A stretch of 64,000 nucleotides of DNA from an uncultured Pelagibacteraceae bacterium (lineage in GTDB: Bacteria > Pseudomonadota > Alphaproteobacteria > Pelagibacterales > Pelagibacteraceae), in the NCBI GenBank assembly GCA_902611845.1, contig CACMAX010000002.1, positions 1-64,000 on the forward strand, written 5' to 3'. The position numbers were made by a program, and so were the translations under genes. Position 1 is the stretch's first letter; every line of letters begins with the position of its first letter. The notes beneath the pieces were generated by a model that saw nothing but the letters and a program-made list of their open reading frames with translations, did not search any database and was not told the origin of the DNA. Positions 8,918-19,616 of the stretch are shown here, piece by piece.

Positions 8918-10657
8918 TTAGACTTTTAAAGGCAAGACTTCTATTAGAATTTCATTCCTTAAATCTACATTTTTTAGCTCATTCATAGTTGAAACTAATA
9001 AATTCACAGTGTTTATATCTAGATCTTCAAGGTTACTTTCACCAACAATATCTACTATTTTAATTAATAATAAGCCTAACTCTCCATTCGATAGCATTTG
9101 TTTTATATCAGAGGAAAATTGATAGTTGTATTCATAAAGGTTTGCGTATTTTTTATCTATTTTTACTCCATCTGATTTGAGCGATTCAATAAGAATCATA
9201 TCTTTTGTTGAAAAAACATATTTTTTGTTTCTTTTAATTTTTTTTAAAATATCGTTTGTTTCCTTTTCAGCTTTAGGCAAACTAGTTTTATTTAAAAAGT
9301 AATTCAATAATTTTGACTGATGTATTTTTTTATTATTAAATTTTATCTTTCTCTCCTTTTTTAAATTGTTGTCGGTATGATTTTCATAAAAGGTTGTAAA
9401 ATTCGAGGGAACATCATCTTTTTTTATTTTTTTTAATATTACTTTGATTTCATTATCAAACGCATTATCTAATTTTTTTTTTTGGAAAGATTTATATAAT
9501 TCAGAAGCCATACTTAATCTTTGCTCGACATCAACAGATAAAAGTAATCTTTGATATAATAAAGCTCTGCCCTCATAATCTGGAAGTAGCTTATAAGCAT
9601 CTTTGGCATTTAATAGTTGTGTTATGTTAAATTGAAATTTTTTATATGTATCTAGTAGTTCTCTCTCATCAAACACATTTTCGTGAGTTGCTCTTTCTAA
9701 TAATCTTAAATCTTCTGGATTTTCAATATCAAAGGAATTTGCATTTTTAAGAATATTTGACGACGACAAATAACTCCAGATATATCTAGGTGAGTCCATT
9801 TTTGGCTCATAATTGAAATCATTATTTGTTTTATGAGATAAGTGAAAATATAAAATATTTTCGTCTGAAATTATTTCATCTTTGCTTGCGTAACCCATTA
9901 ATATATTAAATTTATTTTCAAAAAAAGTGTCAATCTCATCCAACTCTTTTGACAAATCAAAAAGTAGTTGAGCTTGTTCTTTTTTATCTTCTAGAATTAA
10001 ACAATAAATTTTAAAATTATTTAAATATTTATCGGTAATAGCACCACTAACATCAAATATTTCACATGCTTTTTTTACTTCAGAGTTTGAAAGAAAATAT
10101 TCTGAATAAAATTTAATCAATTTATTTTTATTTGAAACTTCAGAATTATTGATTAAAAATTCTTTAATTAATTCAAAATCTTTTTTGTTTATTAAATGAT
10201 TAAATTTAAACTCTAAAAATTCCTCTTCAGTAATATTATTTGTTGGAATATATGAATTTGTTAGTAAAGCTATGTCTAATATTTTTTTTGAAAACTCAGA
10301 TAAGTTTCTATTTAAGTTTTTACTTAATATACTTTTAATTAATTCACCATCACTGTTTGACCACATGTCAATTTTTAGGCCATTCTGCGCGGGATCATAT
10401 AATCCAGCTAATTTTATAGTAGATGTCTCAATTTCTTTATTTATCACTATCTCGGAACTAGATTGAACTGATAATGTTGTATTAGTATTTAGATTATTAT
10501 TTGCGTTTATATCTGAGGTTGAATTTTCTTTATTAATAATGTCTTTTTTTTCAATTTTCCAAATATCGATTGGTTCATTTGCAAAAGAATAATTATAAAA
10601 AAATAAAATTAAGGTTATTTTGAGAATTATTTTACTTAATTGTTTTAAAATTTTCAT
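8918..10657 (-). CDS. Exported helical protein of unknown function, 579 residues
   Basis: I do not recognise a characterised family. The first 26 residues form a signal peptide (basic start, hydrophobic LILFFYNYSFANE region, likely cleavage near SFA-NE), so the product probably acts in the periplasm. A low-complexity Asn/Ser/Thr region follows to about residue 60. From about 80 onward the protein reads as alternating amphipathic helices rich in Leu, Lys, Asp and Glu, suggesting an all-helical solenoid (TPR-like in appearance, no repeat consensus confirmed). No catalytic motif, lipobox or C-terminal anchor is visible. It overlaps a small membrane peptide gene at its start and precedes def by 14 bases. 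The conserved-looking GLYDPAQNG segment follows the low-complexity linker. Confidence 0.85.
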   Translation of the reverse strand: MKILKQLSKIILKITLILFFYNYSFANEPIDIWKIEKKDIINKENSTSDINANNNLNTNTTLSVQSSSEIVINKEIETSTIKLAGLYDPAQNGLKIDMWSNSDGELIKSILSKNLNRNLSEFSKKILDIALLTNSYIPTNNITEEEFLEFKFNHLINKKDFELIKEFLINNSEVSNKNKLIKFYSEYFLSNSEVKKACEIFDVSGAITDKYLNNFKIYCLILEDKKEQAQLLFDLSKELDEIDTFFENKFNILMGYASKDEIISDENILYFHLSHKTNNDFNYEPKMDSPRYIWSYLSSSNILKNANSFDIENPEDLRLLERATHENVFDERELLDTYKKFQFNITQLLNAKDAYKLLPDYEGRALLYQRLLLSVDVEQRLSMASELYKSFQKKKLDNAFDNEIKVILKKIKKDDVPSNFTTFYENHTDNNLKKERKIKFNNKKIHQSKLLNYFLNKTSLPKAEKETNDILKKIKRNKKYVFSTKDMILIESLKSDGVKIDKKYANLYEYNYQFSSDIKQMLSNGELGLLLIKIVDIVGESNLEDLDINTVNLLVSTMNELKNVDLRNEILIEVLPLKV

Positions 10658-10772
10658 TAGGCAAAATCACTTCAATTTTTTTGTTGGGAGATGGGAAATC
10701 AATCTGACTTAAAACAACAATAGACAAAATTAATATAAAAAATATAATTCCAGCTTTAATTGCAAATTTCAT
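10632..10772 (-). CDS. Small single-pass membrane protein, 46 residues, overlapping the next gene
   Basis: This ORF of 46 codons starts with ATG at 10772 and has a Lys-containing N-terminus, one hydrophobic segment (residues 8-22, IIFFILILSIVVLSQ) and a short polar tail of about 24 residues. It ends 26 bases inside the 579-residue exported-protein gene, which uses another frame. The arrangement looks like translational coupling. An AGAGGA sequence lies about 12 bases before the ATG, which is distant for a ribosome site. Length alone would be weak evidence, but the tight overlap, plausible membrane topology and codon use like the surroundings make it credible. Function unknown; it could anchor or chaperone the exported protein. 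Confidence 0.55.
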   Translation of the reverse strand: MKFAIKAGIIFFILILSIVVLSQIDFPSPNKKIEVILPNENFKTIK

Positions 10773-10868
10773 ATTATGTTATATTCCTCTGTAGTATAAT
10801 GTTTTAAAAGCATATAATTTTGTAAAATCAAAATAAGACATATTTGTGTTTTTTCAACTTAGAAATAT

Positions 10869-11393
10869 ATGGAATCAAATAAAAATCTAGTTTTAGTAGG
10901 TATGATGGGTTCGGGAAAGACATTAATAGGAAAATTGATTTCTAAACAAACCAAACTTAAATTTATTGATATAGATAATAAAATTGAAGAAAGAGAAAAA
11001 ATGAAAATTGCAGAAATTTTCAAAAAAAAGGGAGAAAAATTCTTCCGTGAATGTGAAGAAGAAGTAACATTATCATGTTTAAAAGGTGAGAAACAAATTT
11101 TATCACTAGGTGGAGGTGCATATATTAATACTAATATTAGGAAAGAATGTAAGAAGAGTTCTTTTAGTTTTTGGTTGAATTGGAAAAAAGATATAATAAT
11201 TAAAAGAATAAATGGTAGCAAAAAAAGACCTCTGGCTATGACATTAAGTGAAACAGATCTAGAGAGACTAATAAATGAAAGAGCTAAAATATATAGTTTG
11301 GCAGACTTCACAATTAATTGTGATCAGCTAAATAAAAATGAAATAGCAAATAAAATTATAAAAAAATATGAAATCAAAAATAATAAAGGTTAA
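10869..11393 (+). CDS. aroK: Shikimate kinase
   Basis: AroK phosphorylates shikimate with ATP, a step toward chorismate. The 174-residue protein has the P-loop GMMGSGKT near residue 12, DIDNKIEERE near 37 (DxD-type shikimate contact), FRECEEEV near 58, the GGGA motif near 80 and the RPLA lid region near 120. Length is normal. The start codon lies 97 bases from the divergent small membrane gene, so promoters for both directions should lie between 10773 and 10868. aroB overlaps its 3' end by 26 bases, the usual alphaproteobacterial aroK-aroB pair. Confidence 0.95.
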   Translation: MESNKNLVLVGMMGSGKTLIGKLISKQTKLKFIDIDNKIEEREKMKIAEIFKKKGEKFFRECEEEVTLSCLKGEKQILSLGGGAYINTNIRKECKKSSFSFWLNWKKDIIIKRINGSKKRPLAMTLSETDLERLINERAKIYSLADFTINCDQLNKNEIANKIIKKYEIKNNKG

Positions 11394-12483
11394 AACTAAA
11401 AGTAAAAATTACGAAGTTCATATTGGTACCAATCTAATCCCAATGTTTAAAAATATTTTAAAAAAAAATAAATTATTATTTTCAAAATGTTTGATCGTAA
11501 TTGACAATAAGATACCAAAAAAATTTAGAACATTACTTTTAAAAAATTTAAAAAATCAAAAAATTTATACTTTAAATTTTAATGCAAATGAAAAAAATAA
11601 AAGTTACTTAAGTATCGATAAAATACATAATGTTCTATTTAAAAATAATTTTTATAGAGAGGACTGTATAATTTCATTTGGTGGAGGAATTACAGGAGAT
11701 GTAGTTGGATATGCAGCCAGTACATATAAAAGAGGAATAAAATTTATTAATATACCGTCTACTTTATTAGCTCAAGTCGATTCTTCGATAGGTGGCAAAA
11801 CAGGTATTAATAATAAATTCGGAAAAAATCTTGTAGGAAGTTTTTATCAGCCAGATTTAGTAATTTCAGATATTAATTTACTACGTACCCTCCCTAAAAG
11901 AGAAATTATATGTGGATATGCTGAAATACTAAAAAGTAGTTTAATTGATAATAAAAAAAATTTTGTTTTTTTAGATAAAAATTTAAATAATATTTTAAAC
12001 CTAAAAGGAAATTTTATAATTAATGCAATTTTAAATAGCTGTTTATTAAAAAAAAAAATTATTGAAAAGGATGAGAAAGAAAAAAATTTAAGAAAATCTT
12101 TAAATCTTGGCCATACCTTTGCTCACGCATATGAGGCTACACTCGGTTACTCAAAAAAATTAAATCATGGAGAAGCTGTCATATTTGGTTTAATGAATGC
12201 TGTAAATTTTAGTAAAGAAAAAAAAATTATTTCAGATTCAAATTCAGAATTGATAAATAATCATATTAAAAAGATAGAAATTAAAAATAAATATAAAGAT
12301 CTTTTTAATAAAAGGAAAATTACATTAATTCTAAATTTTATGAAAAGTGATAAAAAAAATAAATCAGATAGTATAAACTTGATACTAATAAGGAATTTTG
12401 GAAAATTAGACCTAAATTATCAAGCCAAATCTGGTGAATTGAACAAGTTTTTATTAAAAGAATTAAATAAAGCTTATTTGTAA
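11368..12483 (+). CDS. aroB: 3-dehydroquinate synthase
   Basis: AroB converts DAHP to 3-dehydroquinate using NAD and a divalent metal. The 371 residues include the nucleotide-binding GGGITGDVVGYAAS near 107, the STLLAQVDSSIGGKTGIN signature near 135, and zinc-ligand stretches HTFAHAYE and NHGEAV near 247-270. The start at 11368 lies within aroK. The 3' end overlaps the convergent bolA-like gene by 21 bases, the largest convergent overlap in the window. Lys and Asn are very frequent, in line with local base composition. Confidence 0.95.
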   Translation: MKSKIIKVKTKSKNYEVHIGTNLIPMFKNILKKNKLLFSKCLIVIDNKIPKKFRTLLLKNLKNQKIYTLNFNANEKNKSYLSIDKIHNVLFKNNFYREDCIISFGGGITGDVVGYAASTYKRGIKFINIPSTLLAQVDSSIGGKTGINNKFGKNLVGSFYQPDLVISDINLLRTLPKREIICGYAEILKSSLIDNKKNFVFLDKNLNNILNLKGNFIINAILNSCLLKKKIIEKDEKEKNLRKSLNLGHTFAHAYEATLGYSKKLNHGEAVIFGLMNAVNFSKEKKIISDSNSELINNHIKKIEIKNKYKDLFNKRKITLILNFMKSDKKNKSDSINLILIRNFGKLDLNYQAKSGELNKFLLKELNKAYL

Positions 12484-12723
12484 AGAATGAATATCAGTTT
12501 TCAATTCTTCGCTTAAAATTTTGTAAATTAACTTATTAGACTCAATTCTATTCGTTTTTTTTAATATGTTAGAACTTATTTCTAATTTAATATGAAATTT
12601 GCCTTTCTGATGTGAATTGTGTTTTAAATGCTTATAAGTGTTGTCAATTATCTTTACGTCTTTTATGGAAGCGTCTTCTAAAAGTTTATTTTCAATTTTT
12701 TTTGAAAGTTGATTAATATCCAT
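12463..12723 (-). CDS. BolA-family protein
   Basis: This 86-residue protein matches the BolA/IbaG fold: an N-terminal helix (MDINQLSKKIENKL), then the HNSHQKGKFHIKLEISS strand region containing the family-typical GxHF-like segment, and the C-terminal ESNKLIYKILSEELKTDIHSLQI with the helix-turn and HSL motif. BolA proteins work with monothiol glutaredoxins in iron-sulfur trafficking, or as regulators. The start at 12723 is chosen because the longer reading frame runs into the divergent J-domain gene. Only 20 bases separate the two divergent start codons. It ends inside aroB. Confidence 0.85.
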   Translation of the reverse strand: MDINQLSKKIENKLLEDASIKDVKIIDNTYKHLKHNSHQKGKFHIKLEISSNILKKTNRIESNKLIYKILSEELKTDIHSLQISFI

Positions 12724-12733
12724 TAAACTTGAT

Positions 12734-12743
12734 ATTATATAAT
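12734..12743. promoter_or_regulatory. Symmetric ATTATATAAT box between divergent starts
   Basis: The 20 bases between the bolA-like and J-domain start codons contain the perfect 10-base palindrome ATTATATAAT, which reads as a TATAAT -10 hexamer on both strands. On the minus strand it would place transcription start a few bases before the bolA-like ATG, giving a nearly leaderless mRNA. On the plus strand the predicted start would fall inside the J-domain gene, so that gene probably uses another promoter within the bolA-like gene. This is a composition-prone motif in AT-rich DNA. Confidence 0.35.
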
Positions 12744-13277
12744 ATGAAAAATATTTGTGAATGGAATAATTGTAACGAAGAGGGACTTTACAAAGCTCCA
12801 AAAGAAAAGGATAACAGCAAAGAATATAGGCTTCTCTGTCTTGAGCATGTAAGAGAGTTTAATAAAAGCTGGAATTATTTTTCAGGTATGAGTGACGAAC
12901 AAGTAATCAACTTTTTGAAGTCTGACATTACATGGCATAAGCCAACACAGAGTTTCAGCTCTTCAGATAATTTTTTCAAAATATTGTGGAATAATACTTT
13001 AAAAGATGAAAATGGAAAATTTAAAGATTTTAATAACTTGAATCACATGAATAAGTTTAAGTTTAATAGTAATGATCTTAAAGCCTTTGAAATTTTAGGT
13101 GTTGGAGTTGGTTTAAAATGGGCCAAAATACAAGAAAAATTCAAAAGACTTGTGAAAAAATTTCACCCTGATATGAATGCTGGCAATAAAAAATTTGAAG
13201 ATAAGCTTAAAGTGATAACTTTAGCTTATACCCAATTAAAAAATACTTATAAGGATAAAATTGACAACAAATATTGA
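12744..13277 (+). CDS. J-domain protein with N-terminal Cys/His motif
   Basis: The 177-residue protein has a C-terminal DnaJ domain (about 110-177) with the essential HPD tripeptide at 141-143, preceded by an [11 protein letters not shown] helix. The N-terminus carries CEWNNC and later [10 protein letters not shown], resembling a small metal-binding site, followed by [10 protein letters not shown], typical of a conserved alphaproteobacterial J-protein encoded just before cobS. J-domains recruit and stimulate Hsp70 (DnaK); the client is unknown. I use the ATG at 12744 rather than 12729 because the CEWNNC motif follows it directly. It overlaps the cobS TTG start by 17 bases. Confidence 0.88.
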   Translation: MKNICEWNNCNEEGLYKAPKEKDNSKEYRLLCLEHVREFNKSWNYFSGMSDEQVINFLKSDITWHKPTQSFSSSDNFFKILWNNTLKDENGKFKDFNNLNHMNKFKFNSNDLKAFEILGVGVGLKWAKIQEKFKRLVKKFHPDMNAGNKKFEDKLKVITLAYTQLKNTYKDKIDNKY

Positions 13278-14235
13278 TCAGACCCCAGATATTAAATTAT
13301 CAATTAAACAAACATTCGGTATAGATTCTGATATGGAAGTGGACGCATTTTCAAAAAAAACTGACTATGTACCAGATATAGATAAATCTTATAAATTTGA
13401 TAAAGATACAACTTTAGCAATTCTCTCTGGATTTTCATTTAATAAGAGAGTCTTAGTGCAAGGTTATCATGGAACAGGTAAATCAACTCATATAGAACAA
13501 ATTGCAGCCAGATTGAACTGGCCATGTATCAGAATTAACTTAGATAGTCATGTTAGTAGAATAGATTTAATTGGTAAAGACTCAATTGTAATCAAAGATG
13601 GCAAACAAGTCACAGAATTCAAGGAGGGAATTCTTCCTTGGTCGATACAAAATCCTGTGGCTTTAGTATTTGATGAATATGATGCTGGAAGACCAGATGT
13701 TATGTTTGTAATTCAAAGAGTTTTGGAAGCCGAGGGAAATTTTACTTTATTAGATAAGAATAAGGTCATTAAACAAAATAAATATTTCAGATTATTTGCA
13801 ACTTCAAATACCGTTGGTTTAGGAGATACAACTGGCCTCTATCATGGAACACAACAAATCAACCAGGGGCAGATGGATAGATGGAATATCGTTACAACAT
13901 TAAATTATTTAGCCTTGGAAAAAGAAATGGAAATTATTTTAGGAAAAAATAAATCTTTAGATAATAATAAAGGTAAAGAGAGAGTTGCAAACATGATAAA
14001 AGTTGCGACACTTACAAGAAAAGGCTTTATGGCTGGAGATATTTCAACTGTAATGAGTCCTAGGACAGTACTACATTGGGCAGAAAATTCTGAAATATTT
14101 AAAGATGTGGGCTATGCGTTCAGAGTAACTTTTTTAAATAAATGTGATGATGTAGAAAAGAATACAATTGCAGAATACTATCAAAGATGTTTTGGCGAAG
14201 AACTGCCAGAGTCAATGATAAATATTCAGGTTTAA
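13261..14235 (+). CDS. cobS: CobS-type AAA+ ATPase (cobaltochelatase subunit homologue)
   Basis: The 324 residues match CobS almost from end to end: an N-terminal [12 protein letters not shown] segment, Walker [10 protein letters not shown] at 68-76, [17 protein letters not shown] sensor/arm region, Walker [13 protein letters not shown] near 134-145, and [18 protein letters not shown]. CobS is the MoxR-like ATPase that, with CobT, drives cobalt insertion by the large chelatase CobN. The start is TTG at 13261: the first ATG (M24) would cut off conserved N-terminal sequence. It shares a base with the cobT start (TAATG). No cobN or other cobalamin gene is in the window, so the real partner is uncertain. 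Confidence 0.92.
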   Translation: MTTNIDQTPDIKLSIKQTFGIDSDMEVDAFSKKTDYVPDIDKSYKFDKDTTLAILSGFSFNKRVLVQGYHGTGKSTHIEQIAARLNWPCIRINLDSHVSRIDLIGKDSIVIKDGKQVTEFKEGILPWSIQNPVALVFDEYDAGRPDVMFVIQRVLEAEGNFTLLDKNKVIKQNKYFRLFATSNTVGLGDTTGLYHGTQQINQGQMDRWNIVTTLNYLALEKEMEIILGKNKSLDNNKGKERVANMIKVATLTRKGFMAGDISTVMSPRTVLHWAENSEIFKDVGYAFRVTFLNKCDDVEKNTIAEYYQRCFGEELPESMINIQV

Positions 14236-16025
14236 TGAACAAAGATGATCTTATAAAAGAGCAATTTAAACAAGCTTTAAACTCAACAATTAAAGCCATT
14301 TCAGGTGAAACATATCCATTAAAAGACAAAAAAAATTTAAAAGAATTTAATATTTCCAAGTTTGATAATTTAAAAGATAAAGAAAACTTTATTAAATTAA
14401 GAGCCGAGGCAGATTCAGAGGCATTAAAAAGAAAATTTTCTGATAATTCTACATTGGAACAAAATATTCCAAAAACACCTACTTGTCATACACTTTATAA
14501 AATTTCTGAAAAAATAAGATATGAACTTTTAGGTTCACAAATGATGAAGGGAATTTCTAAAAATTTAATGACCAAATATAACAATAAAATTCGTATGGCA
14601 AAATCTGAAAACATAAAAAAGAAAGAAGAGTCTAATGTTTCTGAAGCTTTTGAATATTACATGCTTAATAAACTAATGAATGTAAGTTTATCAGAAAGTT
14701 CTGAAAAAATTTTATCATATTGGAAAGATGATTTTGAAAAATCTTTAGATAAACACATAGACTTTTTAAAAGAAAATGCTGAAAATCAAGACATATACAA
14801 TTCTAAAATATCAGAAATTCTTCAGAATATGGAAATCTTTGAGTCCGAAGAAGAAAACAAAAGAGAAGAACAGAAAGAAGATGAGCAAGATAATAATAAT
14901 TCAAAAGATGATCAAAAAACAGATAGTGGAGAATCTCAGGAAAGAGAAGAGGAAGACAGTATAAATGAAGGTGTTGATAGTTCTGACGAAATGAATGAAT
15001 TTAGACTTGATGAACAATTAGGAAATGATGATGCTGAAAATAATGAAATAGAAAATATTGTTCAGAAAAAAAATTTAGGAATAAGTAATAAAGAATATAA
15101 AATTTATACTTCAGAATTTGATGAGATAGCAAAAGCAGAAACACTGGAAAACTCTGATGAAATTTCTAAATTAAGAAAAAATTTAGATCAACAGCTAACT
15201 AGTTTCCAAGATATAATTACAAAACTTGCAAATAAATTACAAAGACAGTTACTTGCAAAACAAAATAGATCTTGGGAGTTTGATCTTGAAGAAGGATTAT
15301 TAGACAGTTCAAAATTACCAAGAATAATAATTGATCCATACAATTCTCTTTCTTTTAAAAAAGAGAAAGATTTAGAATTTAAAGATACAGTCGTGACTTT
15401 ACTCATAGATAATTCTGGGTCAATGAGAGGGAGGCCAATTACTATTGCTGCTCTTTGTGCTGATATATTATCAAGAACACTAGAAAGATGTTCGGTTAAA
15501 GTAGAAATTCTTGGTTTTACGACAAAAAATTGGAAGGGTGGTAAGAGTAGAGAAAAGTGGAATAAACTTGGAAAATTAAAAAACCCGGGACGTTTAAATG
15601 ATTTAAGGCATATAATTTATAAATCTGCTGATACTCATTGGAGACAATCGAAAAAAAATTTAGGCTTAATGCTAAAAGAAGGTTTGCTTAAAGAAAATAT
15701 TGATGGTGAAGCTATTACTTGGGCTTTCAATAGACTTAAAAAAAGAAAGGAAGAAAGAAAAATTCTTATGGTTATTTCGGATGGAGCTCCAGTTGATGAT
15801 TCAACATTATCTGTAAACTCAGGTGATTTTTTGGAAAAACATCTAAAGCAAACTGTAAAATCAATAGAAAACAAAAGTGATATAGAAATTCTTGCCATAG
15901 GTATAGGCCACGATGTTTCGAGATATTACAAAAAAGCTATAAAGATTGCTGATGTTCAAGAGTTAGGGGATGTAATGATTGGTCAGCTTAGTGGTTTGTT
16001 TGAAAATAATAAAAAATTACACTAA
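14235..16025 (+). CDS. cobT: CobT-type VWA-domain protein (cobaltochelatase subunit homologue)
   Basis: This 596-residue protein has the CobT layout. A helical N-terminal domain covers about 1-200. A strongly acidic Glu/Asp/Gln-rich linker covers about 205-275. A C-terminal von Willebrand A domain has the metal-ion-dependent adhesion site DNSGSMRG (D392, S394, S396), a later [10 protein letters not shown] segment and [11 protein letters not shown]. CobT and CobS form the AAA+/VWA motor of metal chelatases. The ATG at 14235 follows directly on the cobS stop; a longer frame from 14187 lies inside cobS and is rejected. The 3' end overlaps regB by 9 bases. Function beyond chelation is possible, since CobST-like MoxR/VWA pairs can also be assembly chaperones. 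Confidence 0.92.
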   Translation: MNKDDLIKEQFKQALNSTIKAISGETYPLKDKKNLKEFNISKFDNLKDKENFIKLRAEADSEALKRKFSDNSTLEQNIPKTPTCHTLYKISEKIRYELLGSQMMKGISKNLMTKYNNKIRMAKSENIKKKEESNVSEAFEYYMLNKLMNVSLSESSEKILSYWKDDFEKSLDKHIDFLKENAENQDIYNSKISEILQNMEIFESEEENKREEQKEDEQDNNNSKDDQKTDSGESQEREEEDSINEGVDSSDEMNEFRLDEQLGNDDAENNEIENIVQKKNLGISNKEYKIYTSEFDEIAKAETLENSDEISKLRKNLDQQLTSFQDIITKLANKLQRQLLAKQNRSWEFDLEEGLLDSSKLPRIIIDPYNSLSFKKEKDLEFKDTVVTLLIDNSGSMRGRPITIAALCADILSRTLERCSVKVEILGFTTKNWKGGKSREKWNKLGKLKNPGRLNDLRHIIYKSADTHWRQSKKNLGLMLKEGLLKENIDGEAITWAFNRLKKRKEERKILMVISDGAPVDDSTLSVNSGDFLEKHLKQTVKSIENKSDIEILAIGIGHDVSRYYKKAIKIADVQELGDVMIGQLSGLFENNKKLH

Positions 16026-17297
16026 TTTTTTTAAATTTTTATTCTCCCACTCTATTTTTACTTCAGCCCCACCTCTAGTTTCTGAATTTCTAATTGTTAT
16101 TTTGGCAGAATTTTTTTCTAACAAAGTTTTGCCTATAAAAATTCCTAAACCTAATCCAGTTTTTTTATTATCTTTAGGTTTAAGTGTCTTAATATAAGGT
16201 TCTCCAATCTTATTAATTATATCTTTTGGTATACCAGGCCCATCGTCCTCTATTGTTATTTCAGTCTTTTGACTATCACTTTTGATAGCAATATAGATAT
16301 TTTCATTTGAAAATTTGTTAGCATTTCCAATAAAATTTCTCAAACCATAAACAATTTCAACAGATTTTAATATTTCAAATGAGTTAGAATCTTGCTCTTT
16401 ATCAATATTGAAATTCTTATTAGAAATTTCCTTAAATGAGTTAACTATCTCACTAATATAATCGTAAAGCGTTTTATTTTTGTCAATAAAATCATCTTCT
16501 ATAGTAGGATTTAATGTTAATTTTTTTAAAATATCATTACACCTATTAACCTGACTAATTAATAGTTCGAGATCTTTTTTTACATCATTATTATCTTTAA
16601 ATTGATCAAATAAATCGTGAGAAATAATTTTAATTGTAGACAAAGGAGTACCAAATGAATGAGCTGCAGCTGCAGCCTGTCCACCAAGTGAAACAAGTTC
16701 GTGTTCTTTGGAAATTACTTCTTGAATTTTATCTAAAGCATCTTTCCTTAAATTTGTTTCTTGTCCAAAAATAAATGCAAAATAATTTAAAAAAAATAAC
16801 GCAATTATTAATGCAAGAGGAATTGCATAGTAATAATACAGACTAATACTATATTCATCTAATGGTTTTGGCAATTCATAATGATAAAAAGTTAAAATTA
16901 TAATTGATGCTAGAGTAATTAAAATTAAAGCAATATTTGTTTTAATATTTAAGTTGGATGCAGCAAATACGCTTGGTATCAAAAGGAATATTGAAAATGG
17001 ATTTAAAATACCCCCAGATAAGAAAAGTAAAGCACTCAATTGAAGTATATCTAAAGATAAAAAATTAAAAGAAGTTGTGTTTGAAAGTACTGGTTTTTTA
17101 TAAAAAAACATTAAGTAAAAGTTACTTAATGCTCCAACAAAGATTATAAGATTAGATAAAATAAAGTTGAACTCAAAACCAAAAATAAATTTGACTGTGT
17201 TTATAGTTATAAATTGACCTAAAATCCCTATCCATCTTAAATTAATATATGTTGACTTGTTTAATGATGCTGCTTTGACAGATTGTTTTAAATCCAT
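16017..17297 (-). CDS. regB: RegB/PrrB/ActS-type redox sensor histidine kinase
   Basis: The 426-residue protein has about six membrane segments in residues 22-178, with the quinone-site motif SGGILNPF at 94-101. An H-box [14 protein letters not shown] (H213), a Cys at 253 in RCNDIL exactly 40 residues after the His, and an ATPase domain with [18 protein letters not shown] and GLGLGIFIG follow. RegB autophosphorylates and passes phosphate to RegA to control respiration and carbon genes according to redox state; the Cys matches the redox-sensing position of the Rhodobacter protein by spacing. Unusually the residue after the catalytic His is Ser, not Glu. regA is not in the window. The start abuts the gyrB stop, so the two are one transcript. 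Confidence 0.93.
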   Translation of the reverse strand: MDLKQSVKAASLNKSTYINLRWIGILGQFITINTVKFIFGFEFNFILSNLIIFVGALSNFYLMFFYKKPVLSNTTSFNFLSLDILQLSALLFLSGGILNPFSIFLLIPSVFAASNLNIKTNIALILITLASIIILTFYHYELPKPLDEYSISLYYYYAIPLALIIALFFLNYFAFIFGQETNLRKDALDKIQEVISKEHELVSLGGQAAAAAHSFGTPLSTIKIISHDLFDQFKDNNDVKKDLELLISQVNRCNDILKKLTLNPTIEDDFIDKNKTLYDYISEIVNSFKEISNKNFNIDKEQDSNSFEILKSVEIVYGLRNFIGNANKFSNENIYIAIKSDSQKTEITIEDDGPGIPKDIINKIGEPYIKTLKPKDNKKTGLGLGIFIGKTLLEKNSAKITIRNSETRGGAEVKIEWENKNLKKLV

Positions 17298-19361
<2,064 letters not shown>

Positions 19362-19428
19362 TTAATATGGAAGAAATTTTTATAACATTTTTAGGAAAAA
19401 TTTAAAAATGGTAGAAGAGCAAATGCTT

Positions 19429-19457
19429 AAATAAGTGTTGAATACCAACATTTATTT
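19429..19457 (+). terminator. Hairpin followed by a T-run in the gyrB upstream region, function uncertain
   Basis: Between gyrB and tRNA-Ser (19356-19525) a 12-base-pair stem (AAATAAGTGTTG with CAACATTTATTT, one G-U pair) encloses an AATAC loop. On the plus strand it is followed by GATGTTTTTT, resembling an intrinsic terminator. No plus-strand gene precedes it, and on the minus strand one pair becomes a mismatch and no T-run follows. It may stop antisense transcription coming out of gyrB, or be an operator-like inverted repeat for gyrB control. The remaining 170 bases hold no ORF of note. Confidence 0.4.
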
Positions 19458-19525
19458 GATGTTTTTTAGATTTTTTTTCTATTTCAGCAAAACACATTAA
19501 AAAGATCATTTTTCTAACAAAAATA

Positions 19526-19615
19526 TGGCGGAGAGAATGGGATTCGAACCCATGATAGAGTTTCCCCTATACACGCTTTCCAAGCGTGCGCCTTCAACCA
19601 CTCGGCCACCTCTCC
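19526..19615 (-). tRNA. tRNA-Ser (anticodon GGA), CCA encoded
   Basis: On the minus strand the sequence folds as a long-variable-arm tRNA. The acceptor GGAGAGG pairs with TCTCTCC, followed by discriminator G and an encoded CCA. The D arm contains GGCCGAGTGG, the anticodon stem-loop reads ACGC-TTGGAAA-GCGT with anticodon GGA, and the T arm is ATGGG-TTCGAAT-CCCAT. It decodes UCC/UCU serine codons. Its 5' end lies 1 base after the stop codon of the upstream methyltransferase gene, so it is probably cut from the 3' end of the lepA-methyltransferase mRNA. Confidence 0.97.
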
Positions 19616-19616
19616 T

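Noticed and set aside
10859-11311. 150-codon open frame opposite aroK
   Set aside because: It lies wholly antisense to a clear shikimate kinase, has composition dictated by the opposite strand, and no recognisable domain or ribosome site.
14187-14234. Upstream start for CobT
   Set aside because: The extra residues are encoded within cobS in another frame; ATG at 14235 forms the usual TAATG junction.
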